Shown here: one piece after another, positions 1 to 13,400 of the stretch | How positions within the stretch are numbered: the first letter of the stretch is position 1 | Layout of the letters: each line of letters begins with the position of its first letter | Assembly (NCBI GenBank): GCA_008711295.1 | Contig: VUYV01000008.1 | Coordinates: 3,268,578 to 3,332,577 of the forward strand | Origin: Anarhynchus alexandrinus | Lineage: Eukaryota; Chordata; Aves; Charadriiformes; Charadriidae | Reading direction: 5' to 3' | DNA: 64,000 nt | The notes under the pieces: model-generated | Database searches by the model: none | What the model saw: the letters and a program-made list of their open reading frames with translations, nothing else | Told to the model about the DNA's origin: nothing | Position numbers and translations under genes: made by a program

Positions 1-118
1 CCTGGATGCAGTCCTGAGTAATGTGCTCTAGGCAATCCTGCTTTGGCAGGGGAGTTGGACTAGATGATCTCTAGAGGTCCCTTCCAACTCTGAAAATTCC
101 ATCATTCCATCTCAACTA
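1..118 (+). mobile_element. CR1 LINE 3' tail (cut by window edge)
   Basis: The phrase TTGGACTAGATGATCTCTAG followed by AGGTCCCTTCCAAC is the hallmark of the CR1 3' end. It closes in short ATTCCATC-like repeats, a decayed form of the CR1 terminal octamer. Non-LTR elements of this type are usually 5'-truncated; here the 5' side is simply outside the window. Confidence 0.9.
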
Positions 119-3100
119 CTGACCAAAGTGAAAAATCTGGTTAGAGTTAGTTGGAAGCACTAGACACAAGGGTGTAGGTAGAGCTTATGTGGCTTGTGTA
201 TAGCTCCTTCTTGGTGAAGATGTGGGATTATTGCCTGATCTTCTTCAGACTACACTGTTAGAAATACTGTATCCTGTGCCCATATGTTCCCTCAGAATAC
301 CAGAGAGATTGAGAGGTTATCATCTCTGGAAATTGAGTTTCACTATTATTGCATCACTCTCAACCTGGGCATGACACTGAAAAATATGATCTGGTCAGAA
401 ATACAGACTTCTAATAAATACTGTTTAATTAGAACTTCATTCCAGGAAGGATGAATAAGAATAATGAAGCCATAGCTGTACATCAGCACAGAAACTAGTC
501 TTGAAATGTCTGTACCTAATCCAGCATTTCTTGCTTTTCACAGTGAAAGGTTAGTTTGGTTCATTAGAAAATTTACTTAAGACACTTACAGGTGAAGATT
601 CTGCTGAACATTACACAGATTAACTCAGAAATCCTGGTAATTTTTTGGTGCTTGCATTAAACATTTGTGCAGAAAATGGTAGTCTGTATAAAATATTAGC
701 AGCATCTTTATATTAGAAGTAGTCTTTGCTGCAACTCTTAAATTTAAGTGAATTCTAGCTTTCATTTCGGTAACGTTGGTGCCAGCCAAACTTTAAGTTT
801 GGAAGTAGCTTGCTGAGTTTTATTTTTTTCAGGGAATTTCTGGAGACTGAAGTGGCAAACATGTGACACGATTTGGGTTCTTCTCTGAAAATTGACTTCT
901 GTTTCCTTGAGTGGCAGATACCAGGCTGTGACAAATTCAGGTGTATGGTGTTAGAACTGACTTGTATCAAGAACTTAAAATATTATTTTTATTAACTAAC
1001 CACCAACTTAATGCTTACCTGCCTGTGTGATTGTGTCCAGGAAATTTGGTAGTTCAGGGGCTTGCATCCTTTCAAAGGTGTTCTACTGGTATATGAGTAA
1101 TGGTAAATGTTGCTGAGTTTTACTTAGACACTGGAAATCTGCTTACAAGGGTAATAATGGAACTGCTACAACTTACGGTAGTTAACACAGTTCACCATGC
1201 TGTTTTCCTAATTAAAATATGGCTGACATATAAAAGAGATGATAAATGAATATAGTAGGTGGAAAACATTTATTGCTAAATATCAAAACATATTCCATGA
1301 CACTGTCTTAAAGATACATTTGAAAACGTATCTTTCAAGTATTGGGAATTATGCATGGTTCCCATTCCAAAACAACTGATCCTTTACGTCAACAATATCA
1401 GCCGAATGAGTTGAAACCTAGTCACTTCAGTAAGGTCACATTTTATAAATACAGGCAGCAAAAGGTAGCACTGTTATTTTTAATACAGCTATTTATGATT
1501 CTGTAGCTAAGGTTGTATCATTATAAACTGTATTTTAAAGGAGCTGTGAATTAGCCTGTATAAACTTTGCTTTGAAGGTTTATATACAAGGCCTTAGCTA
1601 AAGAGCATCTTTTCTTCAAGCTGTACTTTTAAGGGGTGACTCTTATGTCATAGAAGAAAAGATATGAAATACTCTGACATATGAAACACTTCTGATATTC
1701 CTATTGATTGGTTGTTTATGACATGCATCTTTTCTGAACATGTCTCTCATGCATACATTAGCTGGGGTTCATCTGGAGTACACTTAGAGCATTTTGAGAT
1801 ATGCATAAGGGTAGCAGAGATGTTAGTGTGATTGTAGTAAATCAGGTTCCCATTCTTCCCCTGATTACAGAGGAATTAGAATGTAAACACAAACGCAGGT
1901 GAGAGCATAACCATTTTGACAGCCCTGGGTCTACCTCCCTAATTCCAAAGCGGCATTTGCTGTGTTTGATGCTGTGTGGTACAGGTAGTCATAGCACTGG
2001 GGGGAATAAGCAGACTGGAACCCAGAGAGAGAGGCTGACAAAGAAACAGAGCTCTGGAATTTACTAAACAGTTTTGCAGGTTCTACCCTTGTGTCAGAGT
2101 TCAGTTCTCTTATAATGGGAAGCTGTGTTTGTAGTGTCAATTTATCAAATAAGGCCCTTAAAATCTAGAGAAGAAAGGCATTTATATTCTTAAATACTAT
2201 GATTGAAAAATCATTTGGTTATTGCCTACTTTCCCATTCTGTAATTTGAGCATGAGAAATACAAGTTCATTTATATGTTTCCTAAACATGCAGGGAATTT
2301 GTTGTAACTTGGGCACAATTTGTTGGAATTCAAGAGAATCCACGAAAAACAAGGATCCTCTTAAGGAGAACGTGGAAGATTTTCTCTAGACTTTGTACAA
2401 TATTTGGGTCTCTATTATATATATTTAATCACAAAAATATTACTATAGCTCTTCCTTACAAGTACTTTCATTGATAAGTCTGTCCAAAACTATGTTACCG
2501 TTCCTGATTACCTTAAATTGCCTGTGGTCTAAAATGACTTTTCTGTAAAAAATTCTCTGTTTCTAAGTATAAACTTACCTTCCATTAAACTCATCGTTTG
2601 GCACAAAGAAATAATGTTTCCCAGCTTTTTACATAGGGGACAAAAAGACTTGAATCCCAGTTAATTGTTTTGTTATTTACAGTATTTCTAGTTAGTGATT
2701 AGATATTCTAATTATAAACTCTGTGTACTGGCTTGTGCGATGTTCGTGTTGATTGTTTCTATTCAGTCACCAAAAGCAGAGTTTTTATAAAGAGGTTTTG
2801 CAGTAATCCCTACAAGTGTACTCCAGTAAGAACTGATTTCCTAGACATCTGTGCCACAGTGGACCAATACATCAAAACTGCAACAAAGGTGCTGTTAAAA
2901 TGAATGCACTAATGGGGGGNGGGGGGAACAATCAAAAAGAGGACTATTGTAGGATGTAGCTAATACCTCCATCACAGAATGGCACACAGTTGGGCGTCAC
3001 TCTGGGTTTACTGGAAGTGCTTATCTACCTGGCTACTATGGAATGCAGAAGCTTATAGAAGTCTGGCATGGTAGCAGGATTTTTCTCTTTCTTGTTGTGG

Positions 3101-4231
3101 GAGAGAATTTCCAGTTTAATAAGGACAGTGCCATGTGGCCGAGCACAGATTTGGTATTTTCAGCCAAATAGGCATGCTTCCGAATCCTTCAGAATGTCCT
3201 GTGGAGATAAGTGACAGTGTATCTGTCAAGGAGACATATCCCCTTATGAGTGACTAAGCTGAATGCACAAGGTCACCAGATACATAACGCTGAGGTGACA
3301 TAACAGTACATCCAAGAAGGTACGTAGTGATTCCTGGCTGTGCCAGCGTTTGTGAAGACAGTTGGATGTTCTCCCTCTGTTCCTATCACATTTAGCATAT
3401 TGGCAGTCCTCTGCATCTGTGCAGCAAAGCAGTACTACATCAGTTAGTCTGCATATCAACACTGAAAATTAAAACAGATTTGTTGTAGTTAAAACTGTTG
3501 AATTACAGCTTAAACCAGCATGAGGACACTTTCAGACTTGGTGTAAATAGGAATAACTTGATTCGTTGGCACAGCCCTTACACTGAGTTGAATTGAGCTT
3601 GCAATGTTAACAATATGGTGAGCAGAAATCTTAGTACAAGTAGTCTTGTAAAGTGTGAAAGCTTCCTTTTGTAACAAATCCAGTGCTTGCTGGCATCTCC
3701 TCTGCACTGTGACCATAACATATCGATCAAAAGGCTAGCCACATCAGCCTGTTGCTGACATTAATGCTCATATAGTAAAGTGAGGGTTTAAAGATGATAA
3801 GGTCCTATGTAATGTCTTGGTAATAGAATTTAACTGTGATGGAATATTGATGGTATGATTACTAGTAAAATGTTATTTTCATCTCTGGATGCACATGCTT
3901 TTCAGAATAGGTAATACAGGATATGTAATTAGAACATATAACTTTCCAGTGTGCTGAGAGGCAGAATATCTTGCACTGTTGTGCAAATGTGAATGTTGGG
4001 TTGTAAATGTCGAAGAAACAGAACCTAGTTCTACATAGCTGCTGCCTATATTTAAGATAAGAAAGTGTGTTTTAAAAAACTCAAGTCAGTGGGATGATGT
4101 TGTCTTCACTGAAAAACTTCTTGTTTACAAATGTTTGAATATGTTGAAAAAATGTGTGTTGCACAGAAACCCAACCCCTTACCCTACTTCTGTTTGTTGT
4201 TTTCCTTTTCTTTTGTATCTTATTTTTTCAG
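1..4231 (+). other. SCAPER: SCAPER intron, 3' part (upstream of first visible exon)
   Basis: No exon matching the SCAPER N-terminus (about 65 residues before the first exon seen here) could be found, so this is taken as the end of an intron. It ends in a T-rich tract and TTTTTTCAG at 4231. It contains a CR1 tail at 1-118 and a G-run broken by an N at 2920. The rest looks like unique AT-rich DNA with only chance-length open frames. Confidence 0.85.
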
Positions 4232-4429
4232 AGCACTACCATAGACTGTAAATTAACAGCAGCAGCAACTGGAGATAAAAACTTTGACAAAAGCCCAACA
4301 AAAACAAGACAGCCTCGAAAAGTTGATCTGCGAGCTCGATACTGGGCATTTCTTTTTGACAATCTGAGACGGGCAGTTGATGAAATCTATGTTACATGTG
4401 AATCGGATCAGAGTGTAGTAGAATGCAAG
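4232..4429 (+). CDS. SCAPER: SCAPER exon a: conserved N-terminal domain
   Basis: 198 bases, 66 codons, phase 0 at both ends. Acceptor TTTTTTCAG, donor AAG|GTAAGT. It encodes a basic lead-in ([19 protein letters not shown]) and then the very conserved segment [20 protein letters not shown] ending in VVECK, part of the SCAPER N-terminal domain. Human SCAPER is nearly identical here, and by recollection the exon starts at about human residue 66. An open frame runs upstream into the intron to an ATG at 4154, but that part is T-rich intron sequence, not coding. Confidence 0.97.
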
Positions 4430-7400
4430 GTAAGTCTTCAGCTGTTCTTTGCCTGTTGTCACATGGCTCTTACCGTGCCTTTTTTATACTTTATTGTAAA
4501 GCCAAATGAGGAATTAGAGCTTCAGAAACATGTTACTTTTTGATTTGTGTTTAGTGAAGGCTTGTAAGTAGGAAAACTGATGGCATATTTATTCAGATTT
4601 AAGAAGATGCTTTCACCTTAGGCAGTGACTAATTTTTGAAGTGTATAAAACTTGTAGTGATGTACATACTGTTAGTAGATCTCAGTTTTTTGATGAAATC
4701 AGATTTTGCTTATTGAGTTCTTATTTTTTACTTTTCTGACTGAACACAGATTTATTTATTTTTTCCCCTGTAATGTTCTTTACTGTAGGTGGCACTGTTG
4801 TGATTCAGCTTTTTTCACATTCGTTTGCTTCCTGTTGAGTGGCTTAATTATACCTTGCTCCCTTTTTGCAGTGATAGTTATCACTCTTCTAATTCTCTCT
4901 GTGGTGTTAAGAAAATCATTGGTGGGCAAACGTAAACAATGTCTGGTTGGGACGTCACTGTAAGGCGCGCTTCCTAATTTCAAATAACCTGTATTTGTAA
5001 TAGCTTGTGCATCTGTTTTATGATGATTTCCTAGTAGATCTGTAGAAAGACCATTGTCGTTTAATAAAAATTACTCATTCTTTAGAAATGGAATTTAGTG
5101 CAAGCATGAAGAGAAGCCAAAAGAATACATTATAAAAGAAATGTTAAAGATAGTGCTTCTGTTTTCATATTAAACATGGCTGAAAACTCAACACATTCTG
5201 GAAATGATTATCTAATCACTGTAAAAAAATACATATATCAATTTAAGTAAAATTTTTTCTTATCATGCATCTAGTTCTCTGCCGTAATCAGACACGGCCA
5301 AATTGACTTTGAGATTAGCGTACAAATACATTTCATTGAAAGCAGGTTTGAAAACCAAACAGTAGCTAGAGGCTTCCAAATCGCTGGTTGGTCTAACACA
5401 ATTTAACATTTTGTTACTGAACTGTCTTCCTGCTCAGGAAACTTCTCTGGAGAATTTTTTGGTTTAAGAAAATCAGTCAGCCTTGCATTGTAATTAGATT
5501 ACCATTTTAAACTTTTGTGACTGAAAGAACAGAAGCGTATTTGTATCATTATCACATATTTTGGGGGTTAGATATCATGCAGCATTTTAATCATGCTACT
5601 TGATCTGTCCTCGGATGGAGATATTACATAGCCTAAGTGAAAGGTCTTCATTTTAGTAGCCGCTTGACAATGATGTATATATCTGTGTGTATCAGATTAC
5701 TTGTTTGCAAAACAGGGGTGGAAAACCCCCAAAATGAGTCAACAGGGGACTCCAATGTCATGAGTTGTAAAACTTATGTAACACTCATGTCGCTTTTACC
5801 TTTTAAAAAAATTTTTTCTTCTCAGCACAAAAACGTACCTTACCTGAGTAGCTGGAATACGCATTTGTGCTATGGTTTTTTGTTTGTGAGATTTTCTTTT
5901 AAAGACTACTGTTAAATGATAATTATTACTCTTATGATAAATTATAAGCGATGAAGTATAGAATTGTTGAGTCTTGCAAATTATTTTTACTAATAATATT
6001 TCACTTTTATCAATTCTATTGATTGTCATTATTTATTTTGGGGTGGTTATTGTTGACAGACGCAGTGTGGTTTCTACCGGAGGTGAAGTTGTCAATGTGT
6101 TCTAGCTAATCGCTTACAGCAGAGTGTCTTAACTGCTGTCTTCTGAAGGGAGTGCTATACATAACTCCTAATAGATAGGCATATAACATTTCTGGTACTA
6201 CATACATAGGCTTCAACTAGGGAGTCATCAAAATTATCATTAGCATGGAGGTATGTTTTAATTTTGGATGGATTATTAGCAATAACGAACAACAGATCAT
6301 TGTGGAAACTGTAAGTCGTCTTCCCCTCTGATCCTGAAAAGCTATTGCTTGCTCTCCTCCGTCAACTGAAATACCTTGTCTAAGTGCAGCTTTCATATTA
6401 TGGAATATATAGGAAGTGTTTACGGTAGTACCTCAACCTTTTAGAAGTTCATAAATTAAAATCATGAGCTAGACTCAGAGTTCAGTTGGCAAACGATATT
6501 TGAAAAGTGCTCGTGTGACATTGTTTCAAGAAATCATGTAGCTTAGTAGAAGGCTTATGTCCTGCCTGAAAAATACCTTAACTCAGTCTTGAGTTTGATC
6601 ATTACAGTTTGTCCACGTGTGACTCAGTTCAGGTAAATAATCATCATTTGCTTATGTAAAACACTTAGTTGTTTTATTGGCTTGGCTTTGGTAGTCCTGT
6701 GTACGTTGCTATCATGTTCCTCCCAAGCACCAAGTTTCATCCTTTGTATTGCTCTGATCCTGCCTCGCCAAATCTTGCAAGATCTCTGGCCGTGCCTTTT
6801 CTTGCTGCTTGAAAATACTAAAGCAGTGAACAGAATCTAGATTCCCTGTTTTGTGCTGGCTGGGGTTTCTGCTGTTGCAGCAAAGATGGCTGTAGCAAGG
6901 TGCTGTGTGCTGTTCCAGGGACGGCTCCGACCGCTTGAATGTGAAGGATTTGGTGGATGCAGTGTCATTTTATGCCTCTGGTTATGAATTTTGTGTGGTC
7001 TAATGAGGTATCTCCTGAACTCTGCTATCATTAGCAGAATACTAATAATGCAGATGTGGCATGGCAAAATATTATAAGCTTCATCGGCAGGAAAATAATG
7101 CGTATGTGTATAATCCTTTTGGTAAGCTTTTGGACGTAGGAGGCCAGGTTTAATGCGGTGTATCTTGTCTGGCCTTGTATATCCATGATTTTCTGTCATC
7201 CCTGCCATAACTTTTAATATCAGTGGACCAATTTAAATTAATTTAGTCATTATACATTTCGTGAGAGGTTGGTGACTACCTTGGAAGAAGACATCCTGTT
7301 AAGGTTCACATTGCAGAAATAAGCGCCACTCAATCTTTATTAGACACCAGGGAATTCAGAGAGAGAACAAGAGAACACGAATGCACTGAGGGAAGACGGA

Positions 7401-10400
7401 TTGTATGTGGTTGTTTTTTATTTTGTTGGGGGGGTTTGGTGTTTGTTTGTTGTTTTTTGTTTTTTTTTTAATAAGAATTAATTGAATCCCATGTCATTTC
7501 TGGCACCTGAGAAACCAGTAAGGAGATCATGGGAAAACAGGCTTCACTAGATCCACAGTTTGCACAACCACTTAAGGCTTTTTTTGCTTGATGGTTTGTT
7601 GTGGGGTTTTTGTTTGTTGGTTTGGGTTTTTTTTCTTTCTCTTTGGGCAGGAGGAGTTCAGCTAATTCTTAGACTTTTTCCATTTTTACATATGGCAGTA
7701 CTCATCTTCTGAATAACTTTTAAGATGAAAATTTCAATTATAATAAGCTTGTACGAAAGCTCATTCTAAAAATGAGAATGGATTAGCTTCATTTTTATGC
7801 TGTTTTTGCAAACTTTTTATACTACATAGAAAAGTATCTGGTGGTTAAAATGTTACAAGACATACCAACAGACACATCAGCTCAGTTGAAAATGAAGTAA
7901 TGTATTTCTGCCATAGCTAAAGAATTGAGGTGATTTTGATAAATGAGAAATTCATATTACCATGTTTTTCTATTTTATTTACTTTCCAAAGTCATTTGAC
8001 AGACATCTTGTTAGCTCTTTTCATGAAGTACCGTTTTTATTGTGGGACATATATGGGAAACAATATTACATAAGGATCCAAAATGGTTGAACTGTTAACT
8101 TTTCCTTCTTTTTTTTTTTTTTTTAAGAGGGATTTTGAAAAACCCTTTTTATTAAGATAAATCCATGTTATCAAAAACTCCCTTAATCCATATTTCACCT
8201 TTTTAAGTGGTATCTCCTCAAACTTATGTCTTGGTCAAATGGCAATATGCTGTTCTATTTGAACATTTTAGTTGTGTAAAGAGCGTATTAAAAGAAGACC
8301 CATGTAAAAATGAGATGTGACAACTTGTGGCATTTAAAACTTTCATATTAATTTGGTATAAAAGTGTTTCCTCTTCATTTTGTACCTCTTACTCTCTTGT
8401 ATTCTTACAAGTTGGTATAGTTTTATTGATTACGTTGTCACTGAAGATAATGTTTGATGCTCCCAAATCGGAAAGGGCTCTAGTGGCTGGTTGTGGTTGA
8501 AACTGCAGACGAAAGGGTTGTGGTAAGGATACAAACAGTGGAAATGTGTGTAAGAGGATCGGTGGTTGTGTATATTTTCTCTCAGCTTTGGGCACTGCTG
8601 AAGTTGGTATTTTGCTATTGATTTGGAATTGAGAACTCTCAAATCATGTATATAGATATAAAGATATGGCTTTGATGCTTTGTATATAAAGATATAATGA
8701 ACATGGTTGAATTATTTCTAAAATAAATAAAGGATTCTCAAGTTTAAGCATCATTTTACTCTACATAAATCAGTTGTGCAATAGTGATAGAGATTAGTTG
8801 TAGTCTAATAGATTTGGCTATAACCTTCAACATTTCAAAATGCAAATTGTATGGTTATCCTATACATTGGTTAGGTTTCTGTGTCTAATGTTTCTATGAA
8901 TATTTTATTACCTAGAATTTTGTAATTTTGAGTGGTGAGCTTAGCCAGAAAAGAATTAGTAATGCCTTTAAATCCCTTTTTGTATGCTGAAAGGAATTAA
9001 GACCAAAATTATTTGTGGATGGAGGAAGGCAGATTCTGTAGCCAGTTTTGGAATTCCAGCCAATGGAATTTTCGTTAATGCGACAGAGAAATGTGTCTTC
9101 TGCTGCTCTTCATTTATGGTCTTCAAGTGTCTCAGCAACTGAGTTTGTTTATTTATATTTTCATATATATGTGTATATATAAAAAAAAGGAACAACACAC
9201 CACACACATACACAAAACTCTTCTTGACAGAGTTTGAGCAGCTGGATCCAGCAGCTAAGGCTACAGTAAGTCTAGAAGAATCTCAAACTACTTTAAATTT
9301 AATTGTTGGGGTTTTTTTCCTCCTAGGATGAATTAATGGCTTCAAGTATTTGTTTCTGTTTGTTTGGTTTTTTTCTTTCAAAAAATGAATTTTATGGTGT
9401 GAAAATTTAGTTCTATATTCTTTTAAAGTTGCTGTTTAGCATTACTTAGTGCTTATACAAACTTTTATCTTTCCACCTATTTGGTGGAAATTGATTTATT
9501 TCTATAATTTGGCAAGGGTAGTTTCTCTCCTTGTTTGTAATGCTTACAGATACATTCTTAAATCTGTCTACCTTGAGTATAGTTCAGTGAAAACAGTTTC
9601 ATTCTGCTTGAGATTCTCATTCCCTCTTATAAAATGGAAAATTCAGCAATGAGGTTCTGATTCTCATAGACAGTGCAAGATACTCAAAAGAGTAAAGACT
9701 TTCCCTTAAAAGATTTGACATGTTGAATGATGTAATTATGCAAGAGAACCAGCTGAAACAACTTTAGTTAAGGCTTTCCAATCAGGGTGATATCTGTGAG
9801 AGAGTTTGAGTTGATTGAAGGCCTCCCAGAAGGAGAGAGGAACTTGCTTCATTAGCGTCTCTTGCTGAGAACGTCTTGTGAGGGCTGCTTTTGGTTCCGG
9901 CTATGCTAATTCTGATGATTTCAATCTATGCATGCAGACCGAGACCCATGGTCATCCAGGCTGATTACTGGCTTTCGAGACAGCCAGGAAAACGAAACTG
10001 TTTCTAAATGTGTTAGAGCTAAAGGTAGAAAAAACGGGATTTTCCTAACTTCACTGAAAAGGAAATCTGCAATAATTCAGTATAATGGTCAAGTTGATCC
10101 AAACAGGATCTTGGTCCTATCTCCACTGATAAGAGCCAATGCAACTCTGTCCGGTTTACTTTTTTTGGAGGATGAGTTTTGATTTTACTTTTTTTTTTTT
10201 TCCCCCTCCCTACTTTTCAGTTTTATAAATGTGAAAAGTACCTGGTTCCAGGGAGGGAAAAATACAGAATTGGGGTTTGATACTTAAGGCTTTTTGGGAG
10301 AAATCATTTGTTCTTTGTGAATTTCACTTCTTTCCTTGTAGTGCTACAAACCCTAAAAAAGGTATCCCAAGAAGGATTATGAAGTAATTTCTTTCCTCAA

Positions 10401-13400
10401 CGCAGGCCTCTAAGTATTCTGTTATTCTTGATCCAGTGTCCTGGATTCCTCTGGGTCTCTGGGTGAAAAAAATCTTGACTTTTCAAAGGAATTAAAAAAC
10501 AAAACCAAAACAACAACAACAACCCCAAACCAAAACTATCCAAACTGCAAAATGTGTGTTTTTTAATTAAGGTTAATTCAGCATCTTTGGCTTTTTACAT
10601 CTAAATTCTTTTAATTGGTAATTATTTCCCCACTAGAGTCCTCTATTAAGTGTATTCCTATCATTTTTGTAACTATTTTGAGCATTAACTTAATACCTTG
10701 TTGTGCTGATGTCTTCAATTCTTTGAACCTCTAGAACATTTCCAGTTAGAATGAGAATTTCAGCATGGAACGAACTCTGTTCTGTATGGTTGAATCTATT
10801 TTCTTTCTATTCAGTAAAACTAAAGTGATTGTGAGTTTTCCTGAAAGCCTAAGCAAATGATTTACATATTAGAACACATATAATTCTTTTTCTGTGTTTC
10901 TCACAAGACAGGCTTTGAGATCAATAAGGCTTTATGGAATATATAACCAAATTGTTGGAGAAGGTCTAATTCTGCAGTTGGACTATTTCAGAATTATGCT
11001 AGGCTGCCACTTACCGCTCAGTTATAAAAAGTGCATGTCTTCTATATCTGAATTTGGAGATAGTTAGGAAGAGCGTATTACTGCCTTTCTAAATAAATAC
11101 CCTGTGGCTGTATTGTGGCAGTCAGTGCCAAGTGAAAATTTCTTTTGTGAGCATTCCTCCTGCCTCCTTTTGGACATTTAATTTTTCATTGTTGTCATCT
11201 TCCATCAGCAGTGAAGGACAGGAAAATGGGGTAAGAACCGGGCATTCAGTTTCACAGAGGGAAATGGATGAGATCTTTCAGGATGGTAATCTATTCTAAA
11301 AAGGCAGGTACTGAAAAGCCTGCATGTCTTCTCGTTGGCAGTGTGGATAATCCTGTTCCTGCCTCCCCATCCTTCACATCATATATATATATTTTTACAT
11401 TTTTTATGTAGATAAATTGTGTGATTAAGTCCCTGCATGTTCCCCCTGACCACAACATTCATTCTTATGGAGAAAATTTGCTATGGTAATGGTTACACTT
11501 CTCAGGAGCACATCCTCAGCAGATAGTGGATTATGGCTGTTACAGTGCAGGTGAACCAATGAGGAACAAACTGGGGCCAGATAGAAGACATTTAACACTT
11601 GGATCTAAGAGGCCATGTGTTGCTGCAGCTTTCCTATCTAGGGTTTGCTGCTTAGTGGCTTCTGCAAGGCTAGTGCAGCAGCATTTAAAAAGGCACACCA
11701 ATTGGGAGAACTTTAGTTACTGGAAAATTATTTTGTTTTTCTCCTCTCTGCATCTGTGTTAGTCTTTATTTTGTCTTCTTTTTTTTTTTTTTTTAAATAT
11801 CATCTACCATGTACTGCCATTTGTATAATGAAAGTCCTTTGGCTAGAGCCGCTGCTTCCTTTCATCCTTCCCCAAAGTTGTAAGAACTGCTTTGGCAATC
11901 ATCATTGTTTAACCTAACCTCAGAGCTGGCTTTAAGTGTTTGTAATTCAACTGTATGAAAAAGGCTACATGGAATTTTTTGAAGCCATTTTTGTGTCAAA
12001 TTACTGAAATACCCGGTTAACCTTGAAAACATAAATTTAAAGAAAGAAAGAAGGAACTTAGGTTGCCTGCTAAAAATGTACTGCAGTACAAGAAAATGGA
12101 GTTTATTTCGGTAAATACATAAACTAACATATTGGGTATAGATAATGAAACAGTATAAAGTATGCATAATTTGTAAAATAGAATACACATTTCTAGCCTT
12201 GAGAACAAGCTGAAGTGCAGATGTGGTGACTGAGTTAATTTCTCTGATATGTATTCTACTAGTCTGAATTGCAGTAACCTTAAAATCCTGCAGTCTTCCA
12301 TGCTTCCTTGTTTTCCTCTTCCTTGTTTGAGAATGGGAGAATAAATGGAGAAGCTGACGTTTCAAAGCCATTACAGGATTTCCAAACAAAGTGAACTTGT
12401 GTTGTTAAGGATCATAATAGGCCTATCTAGGACCCAAGTCAAGATTGTCCTTATTCAGAAATATAGGATTATTCTGATGTGGGTACTGTATATATTAGAG
12501 ATCCTTGTTGATTGCAAAGGAATTAATATGATGACCCAGTTGAAGAGATGAGAAGTACAACTTTAAGATAAATACATAGAAACCAAAGTAACAGCTGAGA
12601 GCTGGAGAAAAAAAGGAAAAGCACAAAAAAAGCTTTTTGACGTGCAGGACTATTGATCAGAGAATTGGACAGAAGGCAGAAAGAAACAGGAGCCATATTG
12701 TGAGTGTTTTCAGTTTTATGTCACCGATTTTCCTTTAAGTGTTGTTTTTTTAACAGTATTGCTTTCTTTTTTAGTTCGAACTGGCCCTTTAAAAATCGTA
12801 TAGGATGGATATGACCTTGAAAAATAATGGGATTTAAAATTGTTTTGACTCTAGTGCAGCCGTAGTCTACCCCATAAAGGTTCCTTTTTGTCAGCACCTT
12901 CTCAAGTGGTACAAGTTTCCACTGCTTCAGCACCACAGGGTATATCTGCTACACTCGGTACCGTAGGTGAGCTAGAGAGCTGTATTGATGTCCAAGACCC
13001 CAGAGCCCTGCACGCCAGGATTGTGTGTCAGCAGGACAAAGGGATGGCGCCAACCGTCCTGCTCTATGCGCCAGTAACTAGAATTAATTACAAACCAATC
13101 GAATCCGTTGCAGCCAATTGGTAAACTAATTGGTAATTTTAGCTGTACATCTATATGTAGTTATCTGGATGCCTGTAACGGCGCTTTCAGAGCCACTTTT
13201 GTTCTGCTTCATCCTGCTTGACAAAATGGCCCTCATAGCTTTAGGGAGAAAGATGTGCATCAGTGAATATGGGGCCGCTCCAGCTGCTTGTCTTGTTTGT
13301 ATTCCCTTGTTCGTAAAACATGACTCGGGTTACAGCTGCATGGTTCTGCTCTGATCATTTCTGATAATGTGTAGCTAAACATTCCTTAAAATAGGTTAAG

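Noticed and set aside
4154..4231. ATG-initiated open frame running into SCAPER exon a
   Set aside because: The upstream codons are a Leu/Phe-rich reading of the polypyrimidine tract, and the homologous protein begins its match exactly after the CAG acceptor, so this is intron and not an alternative start.
11862..12389. Longest open frame in the window, 175 codons on the minus strand
   Set aside because: It lies in the 11.9-kb SCAPER intron, overlaps another open frame in a second minus-strand frame, has AT-rich intron-like composition and shows no recognisable domain or conserved motif.
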